Of a stretch of DNA of 64,000 bases, positions 1 to 13,400 are shown piece after piece (positions within the stretch are counted from its first letter, which is position 1; each line of letters opens with the position of its first letter). Source of the stretch: Nautilus pompilius (Eukaryota; Mollusca; Cephalopoda; Nautilida; Nautilidae). The notes under the pieces were generated by a model. The model made no database searches. It was given only the letters and a program-made list of their open reading frames with translations, and had not been told where the DNA came from. Where the stretch lies: NCBI GenBank assembly GCA_018389105.1, contig JACATO010000062.1:186001-250000 (forward strand). Reading direction: 5' to 3'. The position numbers and the translations under genes were made by a program.

Positions 1-1417
1 AATTAGGGCTGGTTCCCGTAGATTCCCCCAAGTGAAGGAAAGCAGAGATTTTAGCCGCGAACAAAGAACTGGAAAGGGAGATCACCGTATATGCAGAAGA
101 AAACACCGAAGAGTTCCGGTATCGACTGAGATCTCGTAATGAATAATGAATGCGCTTACTGATGGCGAGTTCCATATAAGGCGATCAGCAGTAGCATCTC
201 CTCTATAAGCATCGCGGCCTCGCCCACGACGGAGCGCGTGATGGAGTCTGGCCCGGTCCTCGCACGGTGCCGTGGTATTAACCCCTCCTAAATAGATAAT
301 AATAATAATAATAATTATAATAATAATAATATAATAATAGATTTCTTCAAATTCCGGCGACACCAGAGTCTTCACGTACGCGCTAACCGTCAGTCGCTCT
401 TCACGGATCCGTCCACCTGCTGTTGCCCGTTCGATGATTGAAGATCGATTTGTTAATTCAGCATTCAAGGAATCATGATTTACCAAGCCGATAAGAGATG
501 GCGCTCGTATACATACTGCGCCTCTCGTTATCTGCACCCCACCCCATCCCGTGTCGACGCGTCGTCAGCATCATCAATCAATATCGTCAGCGCGCGTGTA
601 GCTCGTCTAGCAAATCCCCATTTCCCCGCCTTTTCACAATTTAAATCTGTTTGCTTGGGTTGCGTGCACCTCTGACACGTCCGCGCCTCCTACGCAATAA
701 AGCCGCCTAATTAGCGACGAGGCTACGAGAGCGCCGTCAAGAGGAGGTAACAACAACGTGCAACGACGCCCGCTGCTGTCATGTCCGCTCTCCGCTCTCG
801 TTTCCCCCACCACTTCGGCCGGACCGGACAGGACAGGGAGCAAGAACCCTACTTGACAAGAAGCTGCGAGTTTTGCCAGGTGAAAACCCCAGGCTTTTGA
901 AATCTACAACCCCCCCCCGGGTTCTAAGCACCTGATATCACTGAACAAAATAGGCTGCACACCCCTTTGCCTAAATGAGATCGTCGGGTGCCAGCCCGCT
1001 TTAGCTAAATGTCCTACGGCAGGCAGCGCTGCCATTGAAGAACTTTAAAGAACTCCAGTCGAAAAAAGAAGAAATCTCGGTGTATGTGGGTACGATCTAT
1101 CCCCCCCCCCTTCCCACGTGATTAAAGAAAACGACCGATCGGAAGGAATAACGGATCACTCGAGAAGTTCCGGACGTCTCGCTCTACGAGGAAATGCTGC
1201 TGCTGCTGCTGCTGCTGTTGTTGTTGTTGTTTACTGTATTAACATCTAAAAAAAAAAAAAAATTCGCTCGACAGCCGAAATGGAGTCTGACGGACCTGTT
1301 GCCAGTCGACTCTGGTGCTCAGGACGAATCACCTTGGGGGGGGGGGCGCGAGTGAGTCTGCTCAAACGCCGAACAGATGACACAAGACCCCCACCCCTCC
1401 CGGGGGGGTGGGGGAGA

Positions 1418-1454
<37 letters not shown>

Positions 1455-1914
1455 GAGGTAATCAGCACCGTGAAGGAAATCTCCGATTTCTTTGTGCGAC
1501 TAATAATATTTGGGATGTGGAATGAATTTGAGGAAAGGGCTTTTTATTCCAAAATGTTTCTGGTAAAGAACAAGATACACCGGTTTCCAAAAGTTATGCA
1601 AAAAAAAAAAAAAGCAACAAAGAAATAAATCGTCTTATTTTTTTTTCTTCCGAAATGGTTATAAGTTTTATTCGCCAAATATCTGATGCAAACTTCTTCT
1701 TCTTCTTCTTCATGTAGCGCAATTTTTATCGAAGAAATATTTTAATGGCTTCCAGTAGAAAGATGTAAATTAGCTTTGGTATAGAAACATGAAAAGGCCG
1801 GGCTGCGGCCCTATCAACTTTGGTTCTGGTAAGATATCTGCCTTGAAGGGCAACGCTATTGTCCAGAAATCCATTCAAGATCGACCATAGCAGATCGATC
1901 GATCGCTGTGTCAC
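1..1914. other. Non-coding, simple repeats
   Basis: Presumably intron 2 or later of the SMOC-like gene. It contains (TAA)n at 295-340, (TGC)n/(TTG)n at 1195-1230, a G-run at 1336-1347, and a (GA)n tract at about 1415-1460 beside poly-C/poly-G. Bases 486-505 resemble part of the dispersed repeat at 54.7 kb (ATGGCGCTCGTAT). No coding exon is supported. Confidence 0.4.
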
Positions 1915-2345
1915 TTTTGGCCCGGCGCCGGAACTCCAACACCGTCACAACTTGCTTCCGATCTCTCTACGGCCGCAGGGAGGATGGTATCCGCATCAAC
2001 CAACGATGGTCTGCGTATCCCGTTGATCCACCGCCATAGACAAGGGCGATTAAACTGGTACTGTGAACGTGGCATTTTGGCGACACAGAATTTGGTGTTC
2101 GCGCCCTGACTGCAACGAGGTATAGCAACGGGATTTTGAACCCCTATGTCAGACATATGTGGATGCATTTGGAAATTTCATTGTGATGGACGACGATAAC
2201 GTGTCCACCTAGGAAGCAAGTAATCGACCAATATCTTCAAGACTTGTGTCATGGTCAGAATGTACTCCTGAGCCAACTTCTGCCGAGAATGTTCAGGATG
2301 CTCCAGGAAGACGTTTCCTGATATGGACCCGCTCGATTTCCTTTT
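1915..2345 (+). mobile_element. Tc1/mariner transposase relic
   Basis: Translated on the plus strand, about 2013-2075 reads IPLIHRHRQGRLNWYCERGI, the RHRQARLNW block that precedes the first catalytic aspartate in Tc1 transposases. About 2178-2200 gives CDGRR followed by a stop, which matches the DGRRRVWRR block after the DES motif. About 2243-2290 reads PEPTSAENVQDAPGRR, a decayed form of SPDLNPIEHVWDALGRR with the third catalytic residue. The central part, including the VMVWGGI segment and the second aspartate (QDNARPH), is missing, and there are in-frame stops, so the copy is dead and internally deleted. No terminal repeats were found. It lies in an intron of the SMOC-like gene, on the opposite strand. 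Confidence 0.62.
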
Positions 2346-3449
2346 ACACCCCTAAGATTTATTTGTAAGTGACATATTTCTTTGACAAAAGTTGTGCTGC
2401 ATGGAGAGGAGCGCTCGGCGTTGATAATTCTGTGAACAGAACTTTTTAAGCCATTTTTTTGTTTTCGTTCGTTGTTTAACTTTTGGAAGCCAGTGTATTT
2501 CGTATCACTCTTCGCCTACATACATATATAATGGAAAACAACCGCTGTGGGTTCCGTTTGAACGAACGTCGCCTCTCTGGTTCTCGGCTTTGTTCTCACC
2601 CCAACCCACCCACCGGTAATAAACCGGCAAAAACGAAATATTTTAAAACAAAACAACAACCCCCCCCCAACTGAAACTATTTCCATCTAAGTTCCAAACC
2701 CCTTTATTTATTATCTCCCCCGTCTCTTCCATTTAAGGCTCAAGGGTTTCCACGTCCTATCGCCACGACATTTTCGGACTAGCGTTTGGGAATCTTTCCA
2801 CTGCGACCGCGCAGACAAAAACTCGCCCCGTCTCCCTGGAAATCACTTTAGATAAGGGGGTATCGCTCAGCAGGGTCCATGCCACCGGCACTGACCTGTC
2901 TGGGCGATCGGTTCGGTTCCCATTCTTGACCATGGACGACGACGGGCCGCTGCTGACATCGAATTCTCCTATAAATCTTTTTAAAAATAACCTACTGGTT
3001 ATTATTATTATTGTTGTTGTTGTTGTTGTGAAGAAGTTTGGTAAAACAGTGACACCGACTTGATCATCACGTTCCGTGTATAATACTCTGCATTACTCTC
3101 GTTCTGATATTTGAGCAACACGTGTGCCCTTCTACTCAATGCATTAACATAGTTTCCGAAAGACCGAGTAAATGCGCCCCCATCGTTTATTATTGCTGGG
3201 AATGGCTCGAATAAGAGAGTACACGTGCGTGAGGCCTGGCGACCTTTCTCGGCGTTAAACTTGGCCTTTACTCCACGAGCCCCATTCTCACCCTGACTAC
3301 GTCATTGAAACCATCGCTGACCGCGAGTTCTGTCGTTCGCGCCGTTGCCCCTTTCCTCTCCCCCCCCAACCAATCTTTCTTCTCGCGATGAGATACACCG
3401 GATGCCCGGAGCGCGCTACCGAATAATTAAAGTTCTAGGTTATCCTTAC
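2346..3449. other. Intron 2 sequence, no gene seen
   Basis: This is the part of the SMOC-like gene immediately downstream of the Kazal exon. It has poly-C stretches, a (TTA)(TTG) run at 3001-3030 and moderate CpG. I found no thyroglobulin-type exon and no splice-bounded coding segment on either strand. Confidence 0.4.
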
Positions 3450-3632
3450 CTTCATGTTACCTCGACATTTTTGTTTCTTCTGCACTTCTATATTTCTCTT
3501 CTCGCACTTCTTCGCTTTCAGCAGCTCGCAGTGAGATGGGTACATTATTCCGTCCGAGCCGCACACGGACCGTTTCCTTTCGCCTGTGCAATTTATTTGG
3601 CAGTCGGAGTCCCGCAAAGCAGTGAACAGCAT
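3450..3632 (-). CDS. SMOC-like gene, exon 2 (Kazal/follistatin-like domain)
   Basis: This is an internal exon of 61 codons, phase 0 at both ends. A pyrimidine-rich tract ending in CAG precedes it, and it ends AAG before GTAAGG. Six cysteines stand at exon residues 11, 15, 24, 35, 43 and 56, with the Kazal core CGSDGIMYPSHC. Spacing and flanks (DSDCQINC, then a CELLKAKKC stretch and a final C) fit the N-terminal Kazal domain of SMOC1/SMOC2 and fly magu better than stand-alone protease inhibitors. In known SMOCs this domain follows the signal peptide directly and precedes thyroglobulin type-1 and EF-hand modules in a secreted matrix protein that tunes BMP signalling. Residues N14-C15-T16 form a rare glycosylation sequon. 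No thyroglobulin exon (CWCV) was seen in bases 1-3449, so the gene should continue left of the window. A weaker alternative donor lies 9 nt upstream (CGAG before GTAACA). Other Kazal proteins such as agrin or follistatin-like are possible but less likely. Confidence 0.72.
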
Positions 3633-6632
3633 CTGGAGAAAGAGACAAAACAACGGGGCTGTTAGGTCTTCGCAAGTATCCGTGCGCGGTGACAAGAAAG
3701 CGTAGAACACGGTGAAACGAATCATCACCGTCTGTCCGGCATGAAATCAAACATCTTTACTTTAAATGTTTTTTTTTTTAATTTTATTTTTAAGGGGTAT
3801 TTTTCGTTTTGTCACATGACCAAAAAAAAAAACACCTTTAATATAATATATTTTTCTGCTAATACAAGAAAACGTTTTCATATACACGGGGAAATTTGGT
3901 TAAAATTTAAATGTCTAATTCGGCTGGTCTCGGTGACGTCCACAGTTTCTGGTTATCGAAAAAACCGTGTAATCAGACGTAATGGAAGATCAGAGTTAAT
4001 AAAGACGTGATTGCACAAATACAATAATAAATAGATTATTAAAATATCTATATACTTATCTATTTTAAGCGACGGGTGCCATGGCGCTTGGAAGAATAAA
4101 TCTTGAGACGAAAATCTTAAAATGAAATAATGTTCACTCATTTCCAGGTTTTCGAACCAATTAACGTAGTGAAAAACCCTGATGGTCCAAATAGGGTCAG
4201 GGTGGAGTCCGTCATGGTTACTGGCCGTACTGTAATTTAAACAGCTGCGCGGCTAGCCTCGTTTTTGTTCATATAACCCGACGCTAGGTGGTAGTATTGT
4301 CTGGTGCGACGTCGTCAGCCCGGAAGTTCGATGAAGAATAATTTAAATAATTAAATTGCCGTTACACTTCGCTTAGTTGGGCTCACGCCTATTCGTTAAA
4401 CGTCGGGGATTTATAAAATTGAAAAAAAAAAGAAAAGAAGGAGAGATTATTAGTAAGAAGATGATTCATTGGAAGCAGAGGCTGGGCATAAATCACCATG
4501 GTATACTGTATTATGTTTCAGACCCGCTCCCGCTCTCGGTTTCTCTCCCCACTTTAGTTATTTGGTGCACGGTGAATTTATACAGCACGTGGCATCTTGC
4601 ACCGCATCTGCCAGACTCCGTCGGTAAGTGGTCCGAACTGGACTCGCTCCAAGTCGGCTTGTCTTTGATATCCAGAGGAAAGAAACGCTTAGCCGGATGT
4701 GGGGTGTGGGGTGGTTCGTTCGGCACGTGTCTGTTTAGAAAGGAAATTCTTCTCTTTCCCAAGTTCTTGATTGACTGAATCTTCTTGCTCGGGCAATTTC
4801 GTGTTTCCGGAAGTTCGGGCCCTGTAGTGCGCGAGAGGCATCGGCGCAGAACGGAAGGCGCCGCCGACTGGCGGCTGAAGCTGAAATCAGTTATCCAAAT
4901 ATCGACTCATGGTACAGTTTCAAGCAGAATAAGGTACTACCTGTCGGCTGGCCCTGCGAGGAATTACCAAATCGTGATAAGCAATGTAAGTGGCTAATAC
5001 GGGGAAAGTGGATCATCTCTAATTGATTACCTACAGAGTTATAGAAAACAAATTTTTTTTTTTAAAGTTACCGATTTTCCCCCTTAAGTCTTGTTGTCAT
5101 TTTTTCCTGCCAGCTTCGATCCAAGGATCAAAGCGCATGGCCCCAATTATAGCTTCATCTATACGTCCAATTAGGAATAATTACTGCCGCGAGTAACGAA
5201 TACCAGTCTTCCCTGAGCTGACAGGTGTCTGTAAGCCAACGAGGTTTTAGGTCTGATAAATTCTTATTCCACTGTATAAATCATTAGTAAAAGCTTTTTT
5301 AAAACATGCAATTAAGTCCCAGGGTCCACGAGGACGTTGACAACTTGGGAGAAGGTTCAGAGGCGATTTACTGGAATGATTAATACCGTACGTAACCTTA
5401 GTTATGAAGAAAGATCGGAGAGGTCTGTCAGACTCTTTCGTAGAAACATAGTATAAATTTTCCAAAAATTGTTTCGGGTAAAAAAGACGCAGCCAATTAG
5501 ATACATTTTCTGAAACCAGAGATACGTCAATGTAACTACAGGGCATAGGTTCAGAATTAGACATTAGAAGATTGTAATTTTAGTAATCGTACTGTCACCT
5601 TGGTTCGCCTTACCAACTCAGACAGCATCAGTGTTTCCCAGGATAGATGAGACACTCTTTTAATCTGCAAAGACGGCTTTACATAAGTTTGAAAACTTCC
5701 TGCACCTCTGACGTTTTAGATTCACACACACGTTAAGGAAGATAACAGAATGGAAAAGAACTTGCTAACCGTCCTTTTACATCTGATGGTACGGCGATCG
5801 CTAAACAGTTGATGGTGGGTAATTTTTAGCACTAATGCGATGGCCGCCTTCCCAAGACTATTTCAAGTCTTCTCGAGCGTACCCAGAGTTTTTAGAAAGA
5901 CGGGGGTGCGCAGACTAACAATACAGAGTAGTGTCGGCAGTTGAGAAATAATTAATAACGTAAGCGACTGATTCTTACCGGCGATTAATAATGCAAGCAA
6001 GTCTATTTTCTGGAATAAATGCAAATTACTATAAATGTAAAGGATATTTATTATTCGAGTATAACAAAATTTGTATGAGGTGTTAAACCATACTTCATAA
6101 CAGACGAATTGTTACAGTAGAGATGTTGATAATAGATTTGATGGTCTATGCGACACGAAGCGGTTTTTTTTCCAACGTCCAAGAAGTGAAAGGAAGACTA
6201 GATGCGAGCCTCGTTTCCACTTAACACCAAACTTTCTTGACGAAAGCATTAGCCTCGGCTAAGATAAAGAAATATTTTTTAAAGGGACAGCCTCTCTATT
6301 GTGGAATTTTCTCCTGGGTGAAACCGAAACTTGCCAATCACCTTTACGACGCTTCCAAGTGATTAATGTCCGGATTATGAGGGGGAAGTGAGACTGTAGA
6401 ATTGTCGAGATGTATTCACCTCCGGAGAGGGTCTCGCACTACACGGTGTCCCACAGACGTCTGGCTGAACTGTCAGGTTGAGTCGGCCATTGGCGGTCAA
6501 GTTCTGCGGCCTCTGTGCGGGAAGATGGACGCCCCACGGGCATCATCTGTTGTTGATTTAACCTCCCAAGTAAGCAGCTGTCATCTCTGACATCCTTTTA
6601 CTGTTTTGTTTTCAGTAAATTCTCGTCAAAAA

Positions 6633-6661
6633 ACACACACGCACACACACACACACACACA
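6633..6661 (+). repeat. (CA)n microsatellite
   Basis: A run of CA dinucleotides with one G interruption lies just left of satellite array 1. Confidence 0.9.
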
Positions 6662-6718
6662 AAGATCCATATCTGTCTTGACCCTTAGAGACGTGCAGAA
6701 TTAAAAATGTAAAAGGAG

Positions 6719-7168
6719 AGGGGAGAGAGAGAGATATGACGTCAGTACACATAAAGATATGTCAGTACAGAGAGAGAGATGACATCAGTACACAGAGAGA
6801 TATGTCAGTACAGAGCGAGATATGACATCAGTACACAGAGAGATATGTCAGTACAGAGCGTATGACATCAGTACACAGAGAGATATGTCAGTACAGAGCG
6901 ATATGACATCAGTACACAGAGAGATATGACGTCAGTACAGAGAGAGATATGGCGTCAGTACACAGAGAGATATGTCAGTACAGAGCGATATGACGTCAGT
7001 ACAGAGCGTATGACGTCAGTACAGAGAGAGATATGGCGTCAGTACAAAGCGATATGACATCAGTACACAGAGAGATATGACGTCAGTACAGAGCGTATGA
7101 CGTCAGTACAGAGAGAGATATGACGTCAGTAAGAGCGATATGACGTCAGTACACACACAGAGAGAGAG
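6719..7168 (+). repeat. TGACGTCA/GA satellite array 1
   Basis: Tandem units of about 20-26 bp consist of GAGAGATATGACGTCAGTACA with small length changes. Many units keep the full 8-bp palindrome TGACGTCA. Others carry TGACATCA, TGGCGTCA or a shortened ATATGTCAGTACA. The array ends in (CA)n/(GA)n. It lies in intron 1 of the SMOC-like gene, GA-rich on the plus strand. TGACGTCA is the consensus CRE/CREB-ATF site; whether anything binds here is unknown. Confidence 0.9.
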
Positions 7169-7955
7169 AGAGAGTTTCCATATGAAATACTTAGCGGAAA
7201 TAATTACATCGATAGATTATTCCAATGTATGTTTTAAATTTAAAATTGTCCGACATTACGGGAGTGTGCGAGTTTAATTGTGTAATTATATAAAAAAGAA
7301 ATACAAAACACTGCTAAACATGAAGCGCTATTTCAAAGAAAATTTACAGACAAAACAACAACATAGCAAGCTCGGGGTTGTTACGTATTTCCGCTTTAGT
7401 ATTGTTGTTGTATTGTTCTCGAATGTCCAGGGGACAGACAGCCAATATCGTCGAGTCAGTTTCTAATAAGCAAACTGTACATGATAGATAGAATCAGTTT
7501 TGTTCTCGATACGGAACGGTGGAACTTTCCTTCCTCCCCAACTTCATCACCATTAAAAAAAATTACACATAACGCATTTTCAGTAAATATTAAGTTCTAT
7601 AACCATGTGGGAATGATTATAATGTTGCTTCCGTACCAAATGTTGTCTACAGACCTCGAACAGTGCGCAAGGTCTGCAATTTGAAGAAAAAACAGAAGTG
7701 GCGCGAACTCTGCGGGTTATTCCATCAGAAAAACTCTTTGGCGTCCAACTCTCTCCGTAGGCGCCCGGACCCGTTTCGCCTTCTCTTCGCGAAATATCTA
7801 ATCAAGCGAAAAACGCAGCTTAATTCGGACGGCCCGGTGACGCCACGATTATCGTTAGAATCGTTCGGGTGGCGGCTTTAGATTTTAAGCCCGCTGACAA
7901 GACGTCGTCGCCCCATCTGTATTTTGAAGGATGCTTAGTCGCACGTCAGTCTCTT

Positions 7956-8060
7956 CCGTGGTGGTGCAGCGGGGATTCCAGACGATTAAGTAGCGTGACT
8001 GGTTCGTAACGATCCTGGTGGAATTCGAGCCCGCGATGTTGACGTGATTACCCATCACAC
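7956..8060 (+). repeat. tRNA-derived SINE head (candidate)
   Basis: GTGGTGCAGCGGGGATTCC resembles a decayed pol III A box, and GGAATTCGAGCCCGCG at 8020-8035 resembles a B box (GGTTCGANTCC). Spacing is about 55-60 bp, as in tRNA-related SINEs. It is diverged, and the tail is not identified. Confidence 0.35.
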
Positions 8061-8680
8061 CCGTAATAAAAATTAGTTAACGGTTTACTGAAGAAATTTA
8101 AAACTTCTCTAAGAAGAAGAAGAAGAAGAAGAAGAGCATCACTGCGTGATTATACGTATCGACCAAGTGATGGATCAATCTAGCGCATCAATATGCGAAT
8201 GCAACTTTCGCCTCATCTATTTGACCGGCTCAAAAAAAAGAAGAGAAAATGATGTTTTGTTGCTGAACGGGGTAGATCTGCTGCAGAGGGGAGGAAACAT
8301 TAAGCAACAGCTGCATCTTAAATAGCTCACCTCGACAAAGAGCCTGATGATAACAGAACTCTGTGGTTACTTGGTGGCTGGATAGAGCTTCCTGCTGCTT
8401 CGATGAATGCATTAGCAAATCTCAAAACCAAATTATCGCTTGAATTACAAGGAAAACATAATTGCAAAGTCGGACTGATATGCCAGAAATTAGTCATAGA
8501 ATGCGAATTAGAGACACACTGGTCTTTTATTAACCATACTTCACTTAATCCGCCGATGAAAAGTAAAAAGTCTTTTCGCATTAACCCTACCCACGCCATT
8601 AATTACAAACGTATTCCAGTAAGTTTAAACTTCCCTTACTTTTCACGTGTAAGTCACGTGGCACTCTACTGCATCCAGAC

Positions 8681-8716
8681 TACGTCATAGTTGTGCAGTG
8701 TGGCGTTCGTATGGAT
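8681..8716 (+). repeat. Dispersed repeat carrying TACGTCATAGTTGTGC
   Basis: The 16-mer TACGTCATAGTTGTGC recurs exactly at 54654. Both copies are followed by TGGCG(T/C)TCGTATG, with about 40 extra bases in the 54.6-kb copy. Related starts lie at 19058 (plus) and, inverted, at 50032-50047. The class is unknown. Confidence 0.5.
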
Positions 8717-8869
8717 TTTGACAGCAGGATTTGTACTAATTTAAAAAAAAAAAATACCGCTCAAAACAACGAAGATTCCATCTAATTTATTCAATAAATT
8801 ATGTATTATGCGCAATGATATTTTGTGATTAGCGATACCAATCATGCTCCTTTTTCTTTGGATTCTGCA

Positions 8870-9050
8870 TGCCACGAAGGTTAGCCGCAACCCTGACTAT
8901 AACTCTCCATCTTTCAGATGTGGAAGGAAACCCACACGCGACCGACTGGAACAGAAGCCATTCCAGGAAGGGGCTCGCTAGACCCAGCTGGTAATCTAAA
9001 CCCGGACTCTCAGTCTTAGAAGTCCAACATTCCTCCGCTGGAGCACTGCA
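8870..9050 (-). repeat. tRNA-derived SINE, family A copy 1
   Basis: On the minus strand a tRNA-like head (A-box-like GTGCTCCAGCGGAGG at 9032-9046, B-box-like CCGGGTTTAGATTA at 8991-9004) is followed by a tail beginning CCAGTCGGTCGCGTG and running through GGTTTCCTTCCACATCT (about 8905-8940). The same tail occurs at 35.8 and 47.7 kb. The copy is diverged and not expected to be active. Confidence 0.6.
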
Positions 9051-9534
9051 AATATGCCTACCTATTCGTGTCAACTGGTTTTCCGTTTATATTTCCCTTT
9101 TCTTTTCAAAATAATATTCGTTCAAAGTGTCACTTAACGAAGTTTACTACTTCGTTATTCTATGGCCGCACCTGTATAAGAATTTGCTGCACTACTACAA
9201 CAGAGTCTTTAAGAATCTCTGGTGGACATTTAATATTCTATTTAAAACAAGGTAGAGCAGTATTTTTGACGATTACTGTAAGTATGTATGTATGTATGTA
9301 TTTATTATTATTATTATTATTGATTTTCTGTCTTTCTTTATTTAATTACACCGATAAGACTGGATACGACTGGAATACCAATTTTAAAAAAACAAAGGAT
9401 TCTTCATATATAATCAGAACCATCAGTAACCACATTGGGTCCAAACACTGAAGTAAATATAAAGATATTTTAAAATTTGTACTAAAAAATCTACGGGTGG
9501 GAATTAAATAAATATACATATATATAAAGGTACG

Positions 9535-9655
9535 GATGTTATCACGGAGGTATCCTGCACCTACGCATGGGGCTGACGTCAGCGGTGCCGGGATTTGAAC
9601 TCCGGCCAGGGGCGTGCTACGTACGTACGTCAACTGATGTTGCTACAGACAAGTG
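9535..9655 (-). repeat. tRNA-derived SINE fragment
   Basis: On the minus strand a good B box, GGAGTTCAAATCCCGG (9588-9603), is followed by CACCGCTGACGTCAGCCCC. Upstream there is a tRNA-like stretch with tandem GTAC (ACGTACGTACGT). The A box is not clear. It may be a separate family from the copies at 9.0, 35.7 and 47.8 kb. Confidence 0.45.
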
Positions 9656-9932
9656 CCGAGTTTAGACTGACAGCTTCTGGTGTTGCTTGGACGCTGGAGG
9701 AGTTTTGGGATGAGAACGGAAATTTGCCGGCGATGTGTTATTTACCAGAAAGTAAGAGGGTTAGTTCAGACACCTCTGGCCGGACACAGCGCTTCGTCTA
9801 TCAGATACTTTCGTTAAATGCTCTGGTTAACAAGAACTTCGTTATTTCGAGAAAAGTCAGCCGGCGGTCATGGGATTTAACAACGAAATTTGGAACAAAA
9901 CACAATTCCAATCCTAGAACGGCCCTCCATTG

Positions 9933-10460
9933 AACAAACTGGTCATGGACTCGTCTCTCTCCACAATCTTTACGAGCGTCTACATGCAGCACCTCGAAGA
10001 ATCAGGAATAAAACCTGATAAAAGAAGCCTAAGAAATGGCTAAGATGCATTGATGGCACCGTATCTGGCCGAGCAGTTGTTAACAAAACACACCCGAGTG
10101 ACACTCACCTGGCTCTAAAATTTACCATATAAATTGGAAGCAATAACCAACTTGCCTTCTAAGATGTTCTGGCTTTTCAGGAAAGAAGGAAAACCTGGTT
10201 ACCAGAGCGTATACAAGAAGACCTACGGGCACCTGCTTCTCAGGGAGGGTCTGTGAGAAATGATTATCCCAATCAATTTGTCAAAAAACAGCAACAGAGT
10301 CAAACAAAGACCTTTAATTCCATACGTTAAACAACTGGCCCGACTCTGTAACGGCACCAAAATAAGTCGTTCACAAGCAAATGCAGCATTTAAAAAGTGG
10401 TTAATATCTAGTGCCAAGAGAAGACCCAGTGACTCACTCCATCCCTGCCTAAAGTAACCA
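9933..10460 (+). other. Unidentified possible decayed coding stretch
   Basis: Plus-strand frames here give protein-like runs, for example LVSLHNLYERLHAAP near 9950 and a later 65-codon ORF at 10260-10457. They are separated by stops and shifts of frame. I cannot match them to a family. It could be a decayed transposon. Low confidence. Confidence 0.15.
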
Positions 10461-13400
10461 TAATATGTTGTCTAATTCAAATTAACTTTTAGAAAATAAA
10501 CACGACAGCCCATAGTCTTGCCAGTAAAATCATTAAATTAGCTAATTCTTTAACTAAATGTTTGTGTGTGTGCGAGTCGTTTTGCAAAAAAAAGGGGGTT
10601 TTATTGCCGAACCCAGCGCACTTCTCGACCTCTGCCGTATACACTTTAAAAAAATCTCCAATAGAAATTTCCAGGCAGGTCGGCTTTTTTTGTCTGTCTG
10701 AGGAATGAATAAATATTTTTTTTTCGCGTCAGTATCAAATGCGAACGCATGAGAGAACAGATAAAGAAATTAAAGAATCGGCTGGATAAGTAGGCATGTG
10801 TAGGTAGATCCACCCGTTTGGCCGAGCTAGATGCTTCGGTTTTCTGAAGGCAGTCACGCGAAATTCATGCCGAACCTCGTGTTCCGTTTGGAACCGGAAG
10901 TAGCCGCAACAACTGCGGTACTGTCGAAGAATAAAGAAAATGCAATGGCTATAACGCGAAACGTAATTAAGCAAACCAAAAAAAGGAGGAATTCTGAAGA
11001 CATTTACTCTACTTGTCCTTCCAAAGGCGGAAGGGGAGTGCAAGTGAGTATTATATTTCCAATTATCACAACTGACAATCACGATGATCCCTTTTCCGAT
11101 AATTCTCCATTTTCGGTAAATGCCAATCCGGTTCGTCTCCAGCAGCTCCCGCAGCCTTCAATTCGCCGCAGACACCACTGACTCAGCTCGATCGAATCAC
11201 TCCAAAAGCTCTCTGCCACAAACGTCTGCCGACAGCATTAAGCTAATCCGCCTTGGAAATCAAAAATCATGCCGCTTAAATATAAAACTAACCGCGAACA
11301 ACAGCGATCCCAAACATCCGTAAAGAAAGGGCTGGAGCTACTTGTCAGTTAGTATTTAAGCGCAATTGCAGAAGCCAGATACTTCGGGAAGCAAGAAACG
11401 TCGCCGAGTTTGTTTTTTTTAACGGAAAAGGGCTCGCCGCGAACGCGTAGGAAGCAAAAGTTTCTCCTTGATCGTAAAGCCGGGACCAAACCTCGCAATT
11501 TCAAAAATTCCTCCATACACTCGCAGTTACTGGAAAGGTTTGGGGCGATCGAGGAAAACCGGTGATGCTAACCAAAAAAAAAACACGCTACGATCTAAAC
11601 GGAAGAAACCTGAGTTGGGAAGAATCTGATGAGAAGTTGGGAAGTCGTTTGGAAGAGGAATTTGCGTATGCGAACTTTTCAGATAGAGTGCGCACCCGGC
11701 GACATTAAGGAGGGCTGCCACAGGGAGCTGGGCCGGGTGAAGGATTTCAAGCTATCTGAACGCATTCAGACGTTTTCCTCGAGCCAAATATTGGGCAGAT
11801 CTAAGAAATTACTTTCCTGGGAACACCGAAGGAATTTCTCTCTGATGTCAATGGAAGTGTCGTCGCTAAATTGATGGGCAGAACCCGCTTGGTCCCGGTG
11901 GTAAAGGGAGCAAAGGGATCGTCATTGCCCACGTGTCCCCTTTATAAGTGACACAGTTACCGTCTAAGTTTGAGTGCGCGATTAACGGCCTACGGGAAAG
12001 CACGCGCAGGGTCCGAAATACGCAGTCGATTTTAGGGTTGCCATTGATCAGCTCAGCCCGGTACTTATCCATCCTCGCTTGGAGTAACCGCGAACAGCCG
12101 TTGGATTTTAAACGAATTCACTGAAACAAATCAAGTAAATTTAAAAAAACAACAACAACAACAACGTAATAAAGCCGATTATTAACCATCGGTTTTAATG
12201 TTCACAGAACTCTTGCAATGGATATCCTTAAAAGTATTAGTTTCTAGTGGGGGGAGGAGGCTGGTTGCATCTATACCGTGATAAAACACCACACACTTCA
12301 GCGAGTTACCACCCCCCCTCTCTCTTCGATGTTGTCCTGACTAAGGAATACCGTTTGTATTTGTTCCACCTGATGAACCAGAAACAGAACAGGTGCTCGG
12401 ACACTGCGCCAGTCCTGGTGTAATCGCTCTCGACAACACACGGGAATTATCTCGGGGGGGGGACGATAGACCGGTCACAACGTTGTGTAGCGGACTACCT
12501 ACCTCACCTCTATTCAGCGGGCAGTTGCGGGAAAACTTTAAAAAAACAGAAAGAAAACGGACAGCCGGATTCCATTTAAATCACGCCCCTAGTGTTAGTT
12601 ATCCCATGAGAAATACCAGTGGTCGACGCGCTTCTCTTTTCATTTCGTTTTGCTTTAGCGCGACCTTTAAATAAATTAACACGTGCGAGGAGATCTGACG
12701 GAGAGGAAGGGAGATGACTGATGCGGATATACACAAAACCGCTTTCTTCGTCGGAGAAAATCCCTGTGATGGGATTAGCGAAGGACAACACGAAACTACT
12801 TCCTCATCTCTACGGAATACTGCTACATCGAGTAATTTTAAGCACTTTGAACATCCTCGGGAAGAGAATCCGTTAAAAAAATCCGAGTGCGCATCGCGTG
12901 AACAGATTCTAGATTTAAAATCGCGTTCCTTTAAATAGACAGAACAAAAGAAAAGAGAAAAAAAGGGGAGGCGGGTCCACCAGCCGGAACTTAGATCGAC
13001 ACGGCGCCACCTGGCGGCGCAGGTAGTCCCACCTACTGCTCGTCGGAGGAGGATTTTAACTTTAGTGAAATTACAATTACACCAATACGATCGGCTCCTG
13101 GAAATTTTCCAACTGAAGGGCGAGACCAAAATTGTTGCTCTATATTTGCGGCAGCAATAATTTACGTGGAAGAATGCAAGGAAAACATCGAGGAAAACAT
13201 CGAGGAAAACACGCCTTAACATCGGGTCAGACGGCAGATAATAGGTGATGGCCGTCGTGGCGATTTCAGGTTCTGAAAACCGTTTGTAAAACCATCTACT
13301 GCTGTTGTTGGGGGGGTGGGAGTTTCCCTGGATTCCGTTCGATAATACGGAAGTGGGTATGGAAATTCGCAGTATCAAGACCCGCGTCAGTCGAGGCCTG

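Noticed and set aside
6719-7168. CRISPR-like array
   Set aside because: Units are directly joined with no unique spacers of constant length and the genome is eukaryotic, so this is a tandem satellite.
12599-13378. 259-codon minus-strand frame
   Set aside because: No domain, poor composition, and an ATG without context. It lies in the inferred intron of a gene on the same strand and is interrupted by no splice signals of note.
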